Position numbers and translations under genes: made by a program
Part shown: positions 43,865-54,067 of the stretch, piece after piece
Layout: each line of letters opens with the position of its first letter
Numbering within the stretch: position 1 is the first letter of the stretch
The notes under the pieces: model-generated
Database searches by the model: none
Seen by the model: only the letters and a program-made list of their open reading frames with translations
What the model was told of the DNA's origin: nothing
Origin: Rhodopirellula sp. P2
GTDB lineage: Bacteria > Planctomycetota > Planctomycetia > Pirellulales > Pirellulaceae
Reading direction: 5' to 3'
Assembly (NCBI RefSeq): GCF_028768465.1
Contig: NZ_CP118225.1
Span: 3,391,001 to 3,455,000, forward strand
Length of the DNA: 64,000 nt

Positions 43865-44089
43865 AGGTTGTCGCTTTGAAGTTGCCGTGTGAATCGCTGT
43901 GGAATAGCGATCGGGGCACATCGCCACGGAAACTATGGGCAACGAATCTTCGTCGAGCGGACTCGACTGAGATTTTCGATTGAGAGGACCTTCCCTTTGG
44001 CACATCCTGTTTCGGATTGCAACGATTGCAGCAATCGAGGACAGCGGGCCACATCGAAGACGTGGCCCGCGTCACAACTTTTCAGCAAA

Positions 44090-46102
44090 TCAAGGAGCGA
44101 TGAACTTGGAGTTGGGCCCCAGCGTTCCCATTCCTGCGGCAGGACTGTGATCGAGCACATAGGGTCCCAGGGTTCGGTCCAGGTGCAGCAGCAATCGAGT
44201 TTCGGCGGTGGGTTGCAGACGGCGAGATGGTTCGAAGTCGTCCGTGTAAACGGCACCGGTCGTGATTCGAACTTCGTCGATCTTGCCCAGGAACGGTCGT
44301 GTCGGTTGTCCGGCATTGTCCGTGTCGGCTCCCACAAACAATGGGTAAGTGTTGGTCTTGCGTGTGCCTTTGGCAGCGACCGACGCGATTTGTTTGCCGC
44401 CCACATAGATCCGTACATTTTCGCCATCGAACACGCCAGCCACGTGAGTCCACTCGTTCACGGCAAGTTTGTCTTGGGCTTCGGCGGAGTAGTACTTGCC
44501 GTCCAGGTTGACGTCGAATTGGGGCACACCCTCATCCGAAAAAATCGCGAATTCGCTTCTTTCTGTTTTCGCGACCGCGCCTCGGATGCCCTCATTTTGG
44601 CTGGGGTTCAGCCAAGCTTCCAGCGTGAAGGGGCCATCGGGCAACGCGAGTGCGTCGGATTCGACGCGAATCGCGGAACGTTCGCCGGTCACTTCCAGGC
44701 ATTGGTTGTTCTGGCCACTGAAGTAGTCCGCGGGCACGGCAGCCAACTGCAATCGGACAGGCGTTGAAACGCTGGGCAGTTCAATGCGAGTGGTTTCGCC
44801 GATGAAGACGCGATCCAGTTCGATGCGAGGGATCGTCCAAGTCGCGGTGTTGTCAGCGATTCGTCGAAGCTTGATCGTGAACGTTTCGCTGGTACCCGCA
44901 GCCAATGTCAGGTGGTCATGATCCAGTGTGCTGAGCCAATCTCGAGAGGCGGACCCGATCGATGCGGTCACCTCCATGTCGCGTGGCGAAGGGTTCTTGA
45001 TCGTCACCGTGACTTGGCCGGCCGCTGATCCATCGGTGTTCAAGAGCAAATCGCTTTCGGTGATCACCGGACGAACTTTGCGAGCTTGATTGATCTCCTC
45101 GAGAAATTCAGGTGTGAATTCCTTGGGATCCATCACCGCGCCAACTGGCAACGAAGCAACTGAGATGTCATCGGGGCGAACGGTGACCACGTTCAAGTGA
45201 TGCAGGAAACCAGCACCGGGAATATCGGCGGAGAGGTTGCCGCCGGTCGTCGCCAGCGTGTAGTACTCGATGCCATCTTTGAGGCCGTCGTATCGCATGT
45301 GGTGGATGTGGCCAGCGAACACGGCGGAAACGTTGCCGGCACCCTTCATCATGTCGTGGACGGTGTCCCAGTTCGAACCGGTGTAGCCACCACCGATCCA
45401 ACGAGGGTGGTGCAGGAAGACAAACACGTGGTCCAGATCCTGATGCTGTTTCAAGGCGGCGGAGAGAAACTCGAGCTGCTCGTCACTCATGCGTTGAAGC
45501 TTGCCAACATTGAATGCCTTTTTGTTGGTGACGGGATCTCCTTCGTCGCTGTAGAGAACGACAAAGCCCGCGTTCTTATGACGGAAGGTGTACCAAAGCG
45601 GGCCGAAGTGTTCTTCGTAATTCGAATCGTGCTGCCCCTGGGGTGCAGGGCCATTGCCACGCCAGTACACGTCGTGGTTGCCCGCCACTGGGAACCACCG
45701 CACATCGAGTTGGTTCATGATCTCCTTGTACTCGGCCATCTGCCGCATCCATTCGGGTTTCTCGTTGTACCCTTGGATCAAGTCGCCCACCGTCATCACC
45801 AAGTCGGGCGACAACAGGTTGGTGTCTTGGACGGCTTGTTCGAGCACCTTCAGTCCGGCGGGCACGCCACCGGTGCGGTCGCCGTAGACGACGAACTGAA
45901 ACGCGTCTTCTTCGATGGCGAGCGGCAGGACCTGCGCACTCTCTCGAGTCGTGTAGAAGCTGTCGTTGGTTGGAGGGGCGTGCGTGTGGCCTTCGTCGCC
46001 ATCATGAGCGGACGACGTGGCTGGCAGGCCAGCGGCGGAAACGAGGCACAAAAGCCCCGCCGCGAGCGACTGGTTCAGGCGGGATGTGAAGTGGGTGGGC
46101 AT
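44090..46102 (-). CDS. Exported metallophosphoesterase with C-terminal LamG/concanavalin-like domain
   Basis: 670 residues. Signal peptide near SLAAGLLCLVSAAGLPATSSA. The calcineurin-like phosphatase core has VVYGDRTGG, TVGDLIQGY, VAGNHDVYW, FLHHPRW and FAGHIHHM, so all five metal-binding blocks are present. After a linker, residues from about 470 form a LamG-type beta-sandwich (PFTLEAWLNPSQN ... EWTHVAGVFDGENVRIYVGG ... GKIDEVRI). The protein is probably periplasmic or surface-bound and hydrolyses a phosphate ester or diester, with the LamG part binding glycan. Confidence 0.92.
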   Translation of the reverse strand: MPTHFTSRLNQSLAAGLLCLVSAAGLPATSSAHDGDEGHTHAPPTNDSFYTTRESAQVLPLAIEEDAFQFVVYGDRTGGVPAGLKVLEQAVQDTNLLSPDLVMTVGDLIQGYNEKPEWMRQMAEYKEIMNQLDVRWFPVAGNHDVYWRGNGPAPQGQHDSNYEEHFGPLWYTFRHKNAGFVVLYSDEGDPVTNKKAFNVGKLQRMSDEQLEFLSAALKQHQDLDHVFVFLHHPRWIGGGYTGSNWDTVHDMMKGAGNVSAVFAGHIHHMRYDGLKDGIEYYTLATTGGNLSADIPGAGFLHHLNVVTVRPDDISVASLPVGAVMDPKEFTPEFLEEINQARKVRPVITESDLLLNTDGSAAGQVTVTIKNPSPRDMEVTASIGSASRDWLSTLDHDHLTLAAGTSETFTIKLRRIADNTATWTIPRIELDRVFIGETTRIELPSVSTPVRLQLAAVPADYFSGQNNQCLEVTGERSAIRVESDALALPDGPFTLEAWLNPSQNEGIRGAVAKTERSEFAIFSDEGVPQFDVNLDGKYYSAEAQDKLAVNEWTHVAGVFDGENVRIYVGGKQIASVAAKGTRKTNTYPLFVGADTDNAGQPTRPFLGKIDEVRITTGAVYTDDFEPSRRLQPTAETRLLLHLDRTLGPYVLDHSPAAGMGTLGPNSKFIAP

Positions 46103-46628
46103 GATTCAATTCATGGAAGGAGGGACGCGGTAGCCAAGGCGTAAACCTACGCAATCCAGAGTTTAGCCCAAGTGGCCCTACCGTGAATTTTGAGCGAAGA
46201 ACTGGAGGGTGACACTACTTGAGTTCCCCACCCTGGGGAGGGCGAGTTGCTTCGTGCTTTCGACTCCCCTCGGAGATCAAAAACAGAGCCCAGGGTGCCA
46301 CCTGGATTCGAAACGGCGGGAATAGTGGGGGCATGCTGAATCACGAGGTGCAACAACTGTCGTCGCTCCGCCACTGGTTGTGTGGGGCCGGGGGATCGAA
46401 CAACCGCGGAGCGGTGACATCGGTCAGTCTCGGGGCTTTGATCCGAGGTTTTGGTTGCATACCCATGCCGGGAAAGCCGCGGAGCGGCGACAGATGGCGA
46501 GCGATGAGTGGTGGATTGCAAATTGCAAAATGCAAATCTCAAAATCGGAGCTGGCGTGGGGATGTGGTGCGGTGCCTCGCTCACGCGTCGGGCTTTCCAT
46601 TCGACGGGCTTGGAAGCCCATCGTACGG

Positions 46629-46735
<107 letters not shown>

Positions 46736-46781
46736 CGCAGGCCACGTCACGCTTCGGGATAGGAAGCGCGCGAAACGAGGG

Positions 46782-48341
46782 TCAGCCGTTGGCGAGATGT
46801 TCATCCGATTGGATGGGTGGGAAGAAGCGTTCGACCGTCAGGTGAGACACCCGCAGGTTGCCACTTTCCAGGTTGAAGCCAACGGCACCTTGGGTGAACG
46901 TTTGGTCGGCCAGGGAGAGCAGCACGTGGCCGCCGACGGACACCTCGATGTAGCTGCCGTAGGCAATCAGTTGCAGTTCGACTTCGCCTCGGACTTCTCG
47001 CTCCCAGTAACCGGCTTGCAGGCTTTGGAACTGCATCGTTTCTTCGCCCGAGCCGTCTGGGCCACTGCCCCAGGCACGCAGTTGAGCGACCCCTTTGAAC
47101 AGGTCCAGCGACAGGTAGTACCCATCATGCGTTTCGCGATCGAGTCGAAAGGCAACGCCGCACTTGCCTTCGTCCAGCATCTTCAGCTGGCAGCGCAATC
47201 GAAAGCAGCTGAGGTTCTCGTCCAAGACAAAGCACTGAAATCCAGACTCGCAATCCAAGTCAAACGAATTGTCTTTGGAAGTTCGTGCGGACTGGCAAGC
47301 GACCGCTTTGATGGGGGAGAGTTGCTCGACCTGGATTGAACGATCGACCAGGGAGTCAAAGCCTTCGAAGGTGTGGACTTCCAATTGGCCGTTTGGCAAT
47401 CTTGAGATGCGTTTGGGCGGTGGCATCAAATTGCCTGTTTGCCGATCATCGCCGCCGGGGGTGAAGAAGCTCCAGAGCAAAACGCCATGGTCATCCATTG
47501 TGATTCGGCCGGCGTAGTTGCCGGTGGCCAGCAGCACGTTGTCGGCGTAGGTCCGCCATGGCTTGCCAATTTTTTCCGTGTGCCAATACCGAATTTTTGC
47601 ATCTTCTCGCATGCTGCCGACGAGGTAGTAGTCGCCGTTGATCTTGAACAGGTTGGGCACCTCGATGTCGTCATAGAGACCGGGATGATGAAGCGGAGGT
47701 CGTTGTTGGAAGTGATTTGGTTCCACTTCTTCCATGACCGCCACACAGCCGCGGCGAACGATTGGGCCGTGGTTGACCCGGCCTGCCGCCAGCAACCAAC
47801 CGCGTCCGTTTTCGTGGTAGTAGAACGGGTCTCGCCAGGAAACCCAGTTGCGAGCTTCATCGACCTCCGATTCATAGTGCTGGCGATCGGGGCTGAGCGG
47901 GAAGCAACTCTGCATGTCTTGCTTGAACGGAGGCTGGGGCGGCCGACCGGGCAGATCGTAGGGCAAGGCGGATCGCCGGTCTTTCCAAGCGACAGGGGCC
48001 TTGGTCCAGCAATACAGGTCATCGCTTTCTGCCATCCCGAGTCGCTGTTTCGCGCCGTGGTCACGACGTGAAAGTCCGGTGTAGAACATTCGCCACGATC
48101 CCGGCCGATGCGGGTTGGGGCTGACATGCATTGTCCACAGCATCGAATCGTCCCAGCCGCCGGGATCGCCGATGAACAAGGCGTTCTCGACACGTCGCCA
48201 CGAGAAGCAGTTGTCGCTGACGGCGTGTGCGATGAAGTCGTGGTTGGGAAGGACGAGATGAAAGAGATGGTAGATGCCATCGTGGTAAAGGACATCGACG
48301 TCACCGAGCGTCTTGCGGGTGCCGGCTGTTTCTGAATACAT
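46782..48341 (-). CDS. GH32/GH43-like five-bladed propeller glycosidase homologue
   Basis: 519 residues from ATG 48341; there is no signal peptide, so it is probably cytoplasmic. Blade motifs resemble clan GH-J: GDVDVLYHDGIYHLFHLVLP (in place of WMNDPNG), a WRDPFYYHENGRGWLLAAG block with the conserved RDP, and IEVPNLFKINGDYYLVGS, where E-V-P replaces the usual E-C-P of GH32. The acidic triad is thus possible. The C-terminal 170 residues form the beta-sandwich (GVAFRLDRETHDGYYLSLDL). It is likely to act on a fructoside-like or other furanoside sugar. Substrate not known. Confidence 0.78.
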   Translation of the reverse strand: MYSETAGTRKTLGDVDVLYHDGIYHLFHLVLPNHDFIAHAVSDNCFSWRRVENALFIGDPGGWDDSMLWTMHVSPNPHRPGSWRMFYTGLSRRDHGAKQRLGMAESDDLYCWTKAPVAWKDRRSALPYDLPGRPPQPPFKQDMQSCFPLSPDRQHYESEVDEARNWVSWRDPFYYHENGRGWLLAAGRVNHGPIVRRGCVAVMEEVEPNHFQQRPPLHHPGLYDDIEVPNLFKINGDYYLVGSMREDAKIRYWHTEKIGKPWRTYADNVLLATGNYAGRITMDDHGVLLWSFFTPGGDDRQTGNLMPPPKRISRLPNGQLEVHTFEGFDSLVDRSIQVEQLSPIKAVACQSARTSKDNSFDLDCESGFQCFVLDENLSCFRLRCQLKMLDEGKCGVAFRLDRETHDGYYLSLDLFKGVAQLRAWGSGPDGSGEETMQFQSLQAGYWEREVRGEVELQLIAYGSYIEVSVGGHVLLSLADQTFTQGAVGFNLESGNLRVSHLTVERFFPPIQSDEHLANG

Positions 48342-48771
48342 GCAGATCGAAGGTGAGAAGGACGGGGCGGTCAGGGGGAGCGGTGAAACTTGCGAGCCAG
48401 ATTGTGGGTGATTGCAGGATTGAGATCGACCTGAAATTTGCAACTGATTCTGCTTGGAACGAATTCTGCTTGAAACGGGGGACAACTTGAAGCCCGCCCC
48501 AGGGGGCAATTCGACGCTCGCAGTGGATTGGTCGGAAACGATGCAGAGCGGCGGAGAGGAATCATGTGAAACGAGCAGATCCGATCGTGTTTCACGTTTC
48601 GGAGGAGGCGATTTGCGAGCGATTTCTGGAGGGACGAAGCTGATCCGTGGGGGTTGAGAGGCGGATGGGGAGGGGATGGAGGATGGTCAGAGCTGATCTG
48701 TCAGCGGCGGCGTCGTTTTGCTACTTCTGACGTTTGAAAGAGTACGCTTCCGCCGACTTGATTCAGAACCA
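48342..48771. other. Divergent intergenic region
   Basis: About 430 bp between the GH32-like gene and the LptF/G-like gene, which are divergently oriented. No gene is supported. Short direct words (CTTGGAACGAATTCTGC / CTTGAAACG) occur near 48450. Promoters for both genes are expected here. Confidence 0.4.
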
Positions 48772-49968
48772 GTGATTCCAACCCGTCTGACTCGCACGAT
48801 TCTCTTCGAGATCCTCCGGATCTTTATCGTTGCGCTGTTCGTGTTGACGACCCTGATTCTGCTGATTGCGGTGGGACGCGAATTGATTCGGAAAGGTTTG
48901 GGACCGATGGCGGTCCTGCAACTGCTGCCTTTCGCGATCCCGATTTCACTGCAGCACGCGGTCCCGGCAACGGCATTGTTTTCGGTTTGCTGCGTTTATG
49001 GACGGATGGCCGCAGATGGAGAGATCTCGACGGTCAAAGCGTCGGGGATCTCACCACTGAGATTGCTGCAGCCGGCGATTGTGTTCGCCGCGTTGCTCAG
49101 CCCGGTCGCGGTTTACTGCAGTGACATGGCGGTTTCCTGGGGAAAGCCCGGCGTCAAGCGAGTCGTGCTGCTCTCGATCGAAGACATCGCCTATCGGTTG
49201 TTGGAATCGGACCACTCTTACACCTCGGATCATGGTTTCTCGATCCATGTCCGCGAGATTGTGGATCGCCGGATGATTTCGCCGCGTGTCACCGTGCGTG
49301 GCAAAGGGGACGATGCGTTCACCGTGACCGCCAGTGAAGGTCAGTTGATGATGGACGAAGAGACACAGTCACTCGTTCTGAAGCTGGTCGACAGTGAAAT
49401 GATTCGTGGCAAGGCTCTGCAGGGATTCATTCCTGGGGAGCATCGTTTCGAAATTCCTTTGGGCAACGCGTTGGAAGAAGATGACATTTCAACGCGAAGT
49501 CCCAGTGAGTTGCCGTTGCGGTTGATACGAAATGAACGCCTTCGGCAACGAGAACGCACGCACGCGAAAATTGGGGAGTTGGCTGCGTTCACCGGTTTTT
49601 CTTTGCTGACCTCACGACCCTCTGAAATAGGTGGTGAAAAATCGGCGTCGATTCAGTCGAGCCTGCACGCCAGTCGCCATCGTTTGACTCGTTTGCAGAC
49701 GGAGCCCTGGCGACGGTGGGCGGAAGGGTTCACCTGTTTCTTCTTTGTGCTGGTGGGAGCCCCGCTCGCTATCCTTGCCAAGACCAGTGACTACTGGACG
49801 ACGTTCGGGATGTGTTTCCTGCCAACGATTCTGGTTTATTACCCGCTCTATTTGCTGGGGTTGGACCAGGCCAAGGCGGGTGACATGCCGCCGTATGGGG
49901 TTTGGATCGGCAACGTGGTGTTGTCCGGTGTCGGCATGATCTTGGTCGCTCGTGTGCGGCGGTATTGA
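48772..49968 (+). CDS. LptF/LptG-family permease
   Basis: 398 residues from GTG 48772. The open frame begins at TTG 48718, and the start is uncertain because neither codon has a clear ribosome-binding site. Helices at the N-terminus (TILFEILRIFIVALFVLTTLILL, LLPFAIPISLQHAVPATALFSV) and C-terminus (FTCFFFVLVGAPLAIL, MCFLPTILVYYPLYLL) flank a soluble jelly-roll region of about 190 residues. This is the layout of the YjgP/YjgQ (LptF/LptG) components of the lipopolysaccharide exporter. Only one such gene is seen here; partners and LptB are outside the window. Confidence 0.9.
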   Translation: MIPTRLTRTILFEILRIFIVALFVLTTLILLIAVGRELIRKGLGPMAVLQLLPFAIPISLQHAVPATALFSVCCVYGRMAADGEISTVKASGISPLRLLQPAIVFAALLSPVAVYCSDMAVSWGKPGVKRVVLLSIEDIAYRLLESDHSYTSDHGFSIHVREIVDRRMISPRVTVRGKGDDAFTVTASEGQLMMDEETQSLVLKLVDSEMIRGKALQGFIPGEHRFEIPLGNALEEDDISTRSPSELPLRLIRNERLRQRERTHAKIGELAAFTGFSLLTSRPSEIGGEKSASIQSSLHASRHRLTRLQTEPWRRWAEGFTCFFFVLVGAPLAILAKTSDYWTTFGMCFLPTILVYYPLYLLGLDQAKAGDMPPYGVWIGNVVLSGVGMILVARVRRY

Positions 49969-50084
49969 AAGTCGTCTCAACCTGGAACGGTTCGTCGCAT
50001 GTTCTGTTCGTTGGGGTGGGTTTGGATTTACAATCGCAGGTGTTGTTTGATGTTCAGACCCACTGCACCTGTTGAGGAATTTCC

Positions 50085-50951
50085 ATGCTGTTCCGACGTT
50101 GTGAAGCCCGTCCCCCTCGTGTCTCGTGTTCGGCGTTGTTGTTCGCTGGAGTTCTGATTGCCGGTTCGACTTGGTCGGCGTCGGTCGCCAACGCGGAAGT
50201 GCAGACACAAACGATTGTTTACAACGACGGCGATGTGGTGCTGGAAGGATTCCTGGCGTTCGACACCAAGGTGCGTCCCGCGGGAACGCAGCCTGACGCG
50301 GGCAAACCCGGTGTGTTGGTGGTCCATCAGTGGATGGGGCTGACGGATTACGAACGTCGGCGTTGCCGTCAGTTGGCCGAGCTGGGCTACATCGCCTTTG
50401 CACTGGACATCTATGGTCGTGGCGATCGGCCGAAAGACACGACCGAGGCGGCTGAGTTCGCGGGCAAGTACAAAAGCGATCGAGAGCTTTACCGCCGTCG
50501 CCTGAATCTGGGGTTGGACCAACTTCGCCAAGCGGACAACGTTGCCACGGATCAGTTGGCTGCGATTGGGTACTGCTTTGGTGGAACGGGCGCGATCGAG
50601 CTGGCTCGCAGCGGCGCGGACGTCCAGGGCATCGTCAGTTTCCATGGAGGGTTGGATTCACCGACCCCGGAAGACGGCGGCAACATCCGAGCGAAAATTT
50701 TGGTCTGCCACGGCGCGGACGACCCGTTTGTTCCGGAGGCGGAGATCGAAGCCATGATCGCCGAGTTCAACGAACATGACGTCGATTGGCAGATGAACGT
50801 CTATGCCCACGCGGTCCACTCGTTCACCCAGCCGATGGCTGGCAACGACAACAGCAAAGGCGCGGCCTACAACGAGAAGGCTGACTTGCGATCGTGGGAC
50901 GCCATGCGGGTGTTCTTCCATGAACTGTTTGCCGCCAACCCGGCTGAGTGA
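50085..50951 (+). CDS. Exported dienelactone-hydrolase-family protein
   Basis: 288 residues. N-terminal signal (ALLFAGVLIAGSTWSASVANA). The alpha/beta-hydrolase core shows GVLVVHQWMGLTDY, FALDIYGRG, AIGYCFGGTGAIELA (nucleophile Cys in G-x-C-x-G), ILVCHGADDPFVP with the acid Asp, and AHAVHSFTQP with the catalytic His. These are the residues of the DLH family. Export is unusual compared with the cytoplasmic chloroaromatic-degrading members, so a surface esterase acting on natural substrates is more likely. Confidence 0.92.
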   Translation: MLFRRCEARPPRVSCSALLFAGVLIAGSTWSASVANAEVQTQTIVYNDGDVVLEGFLAFDTKVRPAGTQPDAGKPGVLVVHQWMGLTDYERRRCRQLAELGYIAFALDIYGRGDRPKDTTEAAEFAGKYKSDRELYRRRLNLGLDQLRQADNVATDQLAAIGYCFGGTGAIELARSGADVQGIVSFHGGLDSPTPEDGGNIRAKILVCHGADDPFVPEAEIEAMIAEFNEHDVDWQMNVYAHAVHSFTQPMAGNDNSKGAAYNEKADLRSWDAMRVFFHELFAANPAE

Positions 50952-51037
50952 AATGTGCCGTCGCCGAGTCAAGCAGGTCGGCAGGAGTCGTTTGTTTGGC
51001 AAACGTCAGTGCTCCCGCGTACAACTGGGGCTAACGC

Positions 51038-51362
51038 GGGCTGTCAAAAGGTTGGTATTGACACGGAAAATGCGACGTTGATTTTTATTCTGTTCTACGC
51101 CCCAACGGGGCAGCTCTAAGATAGCCCCAGGCATCGCCTGGGGTTTCGTTACGGAGATTCCGACACCAGCCCCAACGGGGCGGCCCTAAGAAAGACTCCC
51201 CAAAACCCGCTAGGACCGCCCCCGTTGGGGCTTTGTAATCTTGGTCCCGCCACAACCCAGGGCGTTGCCCTGGGCTGGCATAGGGCTGCCCCGTTGGGGC
51301 GAAGTCGAGGAACGAAACCTGCGCAGGCCAAAGCGGTGTCAATACCAACCTTTTGACAGCCC
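51038..51362 (+). mobile_element. 325-bp MITE-like element with terminal inverted repeats, copy 1
   Basis: Starts GGGCTGTCAAAAGGTTGGTA and ends with its reverse complement (TACCAACCTTTTGACAGCCC), giving 27-bp terminal inverted repeats. Inside are several GCCCCAACGGGG palindromes and CCCAGG(C/G).(A/T).GCCTGGG-type stems. A nearly identical, oppositely oriented copy is at 62907-63231. There is no transposase; the open frame inside is conserved only because the copies are. Bases 50952-51037 also hold a truncated copy of the 58-bp repeat. Confidence 0.88.
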
Positions 51363-51399
51363 AGGCTAACGCTGGGCTGCGAAATCTTTGCTATTGACG

Positions 51400-52380
51400 C
51401 TACTGTCGCCGTTCTCGCCGTGAGGCGTCCATTTCGCGTGACTTGCGTTGAGCCTTTTGCTTGGCCTTGAATCGCTTCTTGCGTTTTTCGTCTTTCAAGC
51501 GAGCGGCTTCTTCCGCTTCGGCCACCAGCTTTTCCGTGAGGATGCGTTCTCGCTGCATCGTCGCAGGGGTCTCCAGCGTGAGCTGGCCCAAGCCGCCCGT
51601 TCGATACTCTTGGATCAAGATGCGTGAGGCACGCTCCAGATCGACTCGGTTGCTCCGGCCGAGGCAACCTCGCCGGCGCCCGATGTCTTCGATCACTTCC
51701 ATTTCGGTCGCCGCGATCGATTCCAGGTCAAAACGTTTGGCCAGGCGATCCGGGTATTGGTCCATCAGGTATCGGACCGCGAAAAAGCCCACGTCGGTGT
51801 AGTCCATCGCAGTGTCTTTGATCGAACCGATCAGCGCCAACCGATAGCCACTGCTGACGTTGTGGACTTTCGGCCAGAGCATGCCGGGGGTGTCCCACAA
51901 AATCACACCGTCGCCGATGTCGACTTTTTGTTGGTGCTGCGTGACGGCAGGTGTGTTGCCAGTTTTGGCAACTTTTCGACCCGCCAAAAAGTTGATGATC
52001 GTTGATTTGCCAACGTTGGGAATGCCCATCACCATCGCATTGATCAGGCGTCCTTTGCGGTGGGGGCACATCCCGATCAAGGCGGATTTCAATCGCCGAA
52101 TGGTGGGCACATCGTCGGTGGTGACCGCGCGAGCTTTGGTGGAGCTGGAACTGTTCAGTGCGTCCAGCCACTCCTCGGTGAGACGTGGGTCGGCCAGGTC
52201 CGATTTGGTGAGCACCTTCAAACTGGCTTTGTCGCCGCGAAATTCGGCCAGCATTGGGTTTTCGCTCGAATAGGGAATCCGAGCGTCGATGATCTCCATC
52301 ACCACGTCGACCTTGGGCAAAGCGGCTTGGATTTCCAGCCGAGCCTTGTGCATGTGGCCGGGGAACCATTGGATCGACAT
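51400..52380 (-). CDS. ylqF: Ribosome biogenesis GTPase YlqF/RbgA
   Basis: 326 residues. IQWFPGHMHKARLEI is the family N-terminus. The G motifs occur in circularly permuted order: G4 LTKSDLAD, then G1 GIPNVGKSTIINFLAG, then G3 LWDTPGML. This permutation is typical of RbgA-type GTPases. The C-terminal region ends in a very basic helix (KRKKRFKAKQKAQRKSREM), suited to rRNA binding. The protein helps late assembly of the large ribosomal subunit. Confidence 0.95.
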   Translation of the reverse strand: MSIQWFPGHMHKARLEIQAALPKVDVVMEIIDARIPYSSENPMLAEFRGDKASLKVLTKSDLADPRLTEEWLDALNSSSSTKARAVTTDDVPTIRRLKSALIGMCPHRKGRLINAMVMGIPNVGKSTIINFLAGRKVAKTGNTPAVTQHQQKVDIGDGVILWDTPGMLWPKVHNVSSGYRLALIGSIKDTAMDYTDVGFFAVRYLMDQYPDRLAKRFDLESIAATEMEVIEDIGRRRGCLGRSNRVDLERASRILIQEYRTGGLGQLTLETPATMQRERILTEKLVAEAEEAARLKDEKRKKRFKAKQKAQRKSREMDASRRERRQ

Positions 52381-52525
52381 GATCAGCGTGTTTGGTGAGC
52401 GGGTTGGAGGAACGGCTGGCCAGGCGTGTCGAACGAGTCGAATCAGCCCTGCAGCTCATTTCCGAGAAGGATGCCCCTCCAGTGTCACACACTGGGGGGA
52501 ATTTTTCTAACCCTGTTTGGCTGGT

Positions 52526-53851
52526 TCAAGCGGGCGAAATTGCCGAAGGGGCCTTGGCCTTGGTGGTGAACAAACCGTAAATCGCAATCACACCGAAGCA
52601 GAGGAGGGGCAGAACAAACGACCAATTGAGCGACCAGGTGTCGATCAAGTAGCCTTGCAGCGGCGGCATGATGGATCCGCCGGCGATCGCCATCACCAAT
52701 CCGGCGGCACCCAATTTGGCATCATCGCCGACGCGGTCCAGGGCGATGCCGTAAATCGTTGGGAACATCAAGGACATGCAGCCCGAAACGCCGACCAAGG
52801 CCCAGAGTCCGGTTTGTCCCCCAACCAGCATCACGGGAACCAGCAGCCCGATCGCACCGGAAGCCAAAACCATCAGCAAGGCACCCGGCTGAACGTATTT
52901 CAACAAGAACGTGCAGACGAATCGAGCCACGGCGAACAGGACCATGGAGTAGAGCGTGAAGGACGAAGCGGACGCGGCGGCGTCGCCGGCCGACAACCCC
53001 TCGGCCATGTAGACCGCTTTGCCGTACTGTGCCGTGAAGGTCCAGCACATGATTTGGGCGCCCACGTAAAAGGCTTGCGCGATCACTCCACCGACATAGC
53101 GTGAGTTCGCGGACAGGCGGCGAAGCGTTCCGGCGATGTCCAGCGACGTGTCGGAATCTTGATTGTGCGGCATCTTTTTGACCAGGATCAACACGAACAT
53201 GGTCACGATGACCAAGCCAATCGCCACGTAGGGACCACGGACGATTGCCAAGTCCGAGAACTTCATCACATCGAACTCTTCGATGGGCAACTTCGCTCGT
53301 TCGGGACCGTCCAACGAATTGATATTGGAAAGGATTGCGTACTTGGCGGTCAGGATTCCGACGATGGATCCGAGTGGGTTGAATGATTGAGCCAGATTCA
53401 AACGCTGGGTCGCCGTTGAGGCAGGACCCATTGAAAGAATGTATGGGTTCGCGCTGGTTTCAAGGAAACTCAAGCCACATGTCATCACGAAGAATGCGAT
53501 CAGGAACGGCATGAATTCACCCACGCTGGCCGCAGGAATGAACGCCAGTCCGCCCAGCGCGTACAGTGCCAGTCCAACCAACAAGCCGGTTTTGTAGGAG
53601 AACTTTTTGATGAACAAGGCGGCCGGCAACGCCATGAAACAGTAGCCGCCGTAAAATGCGAACTGCACGAAGGAGCTGGCAAAGTTGCTCTGATTGAAAA
53701 TCCGCCCAAACGCTTCCACCAGCGGATTCGTGATGTCGTTTGCGAATCCCCACAGGGCAAAGCAAAACGTCGTCAGAACAAACGCGACCAAGTAACTCTT
53801 GGGAACCACTTCAACAGAATTTTGCGATTCGGCGACGGTTGGTTCGGGCAT
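52526..53851 (-). CDS. fucP: L-fucose:proton symporter-like sugar permease
   Basis: 441 residues from ATG 53851, the position where family homology begins (the open frame extends 49 codons further). Helices include VAFVLTTFCFALWGFANDIT, FYGGYCFMALPAALFIKKFSYK, FLIAFFVMTCGLSFLETSANPY and AQSFNPLGSIVGIL. The NPL and ETSANPY motifs mark the FucP branch of the MFS. The setting next to a fucosidase and an aldose dehydrogenase supports fucose import. It lies 217 bp after the reductase gene, so it may have its own promoter. Confidence 0.9.
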   Translation of the reverse strand: MPEPTVAESQNSVEVVPKSYLVAFVLTTFCFALWGFANDITNPLVEAFGRIFNQSNFASSFVQFAFYGGYCFMALPAALFIKKFSYKTGLLVGLALYALGGLAFIPAASVGEFMPFLIAFFVMTCGLSFLETSANPYILSMGPASTATQRLNLAQSFNPLGSIVGILTAKYAILSNINSLDGPERAKLPIEEFDVMKFSDLAIVRGPYVAIGLVIVTMFVLILVKKMPHNQDSDTSLDIAGTLRRLSANSRYVGGVIAQAFYVGAQIMCWTFTAQYGKAVYMAEGLSAGDAAASASSFTLYSMVLFAVARFVCTFLLKYVQPGALLMVLASGAIGLLVPVMLVGGQTGLWALVGVSGCMSLMFPTIYGIALDRVGDDAKLGAAGLVMAIAGGSIMPPLQGYLIDTWSLNWSFVLPLLCFGVIAIYGLFTTKAKAPSAISPA

Positions 53852-54067
53852 GAGTTTCTTGAGCAGAAGTTGGAGGGACGAAGAAAAGCAACAGCCACGC
53901 ATGATCCAGAGGCGTGGACGAAGAAACCGTTCGGCAATGAGTTCGTCTTGGCGGAGTGCACCAGTTGCCCAGCGCGTCATCGAAGGGCTCACGCCCATCC
54001 GCCGACATTTGGTAGACCGAAGTTGTTTCCTAGCGGGCGAGTGTCAAGCAAATGATAGCGGCTTGAT

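Noticed and set aside
51085..51348. 87-residue frame inside the 325-bp element, repeated at 62921-63184
   Set aside because: It is identical in both copies only because the element is repeated. The palindromic DNA and lack of any domain or ribosome-binding site make it non-coding.
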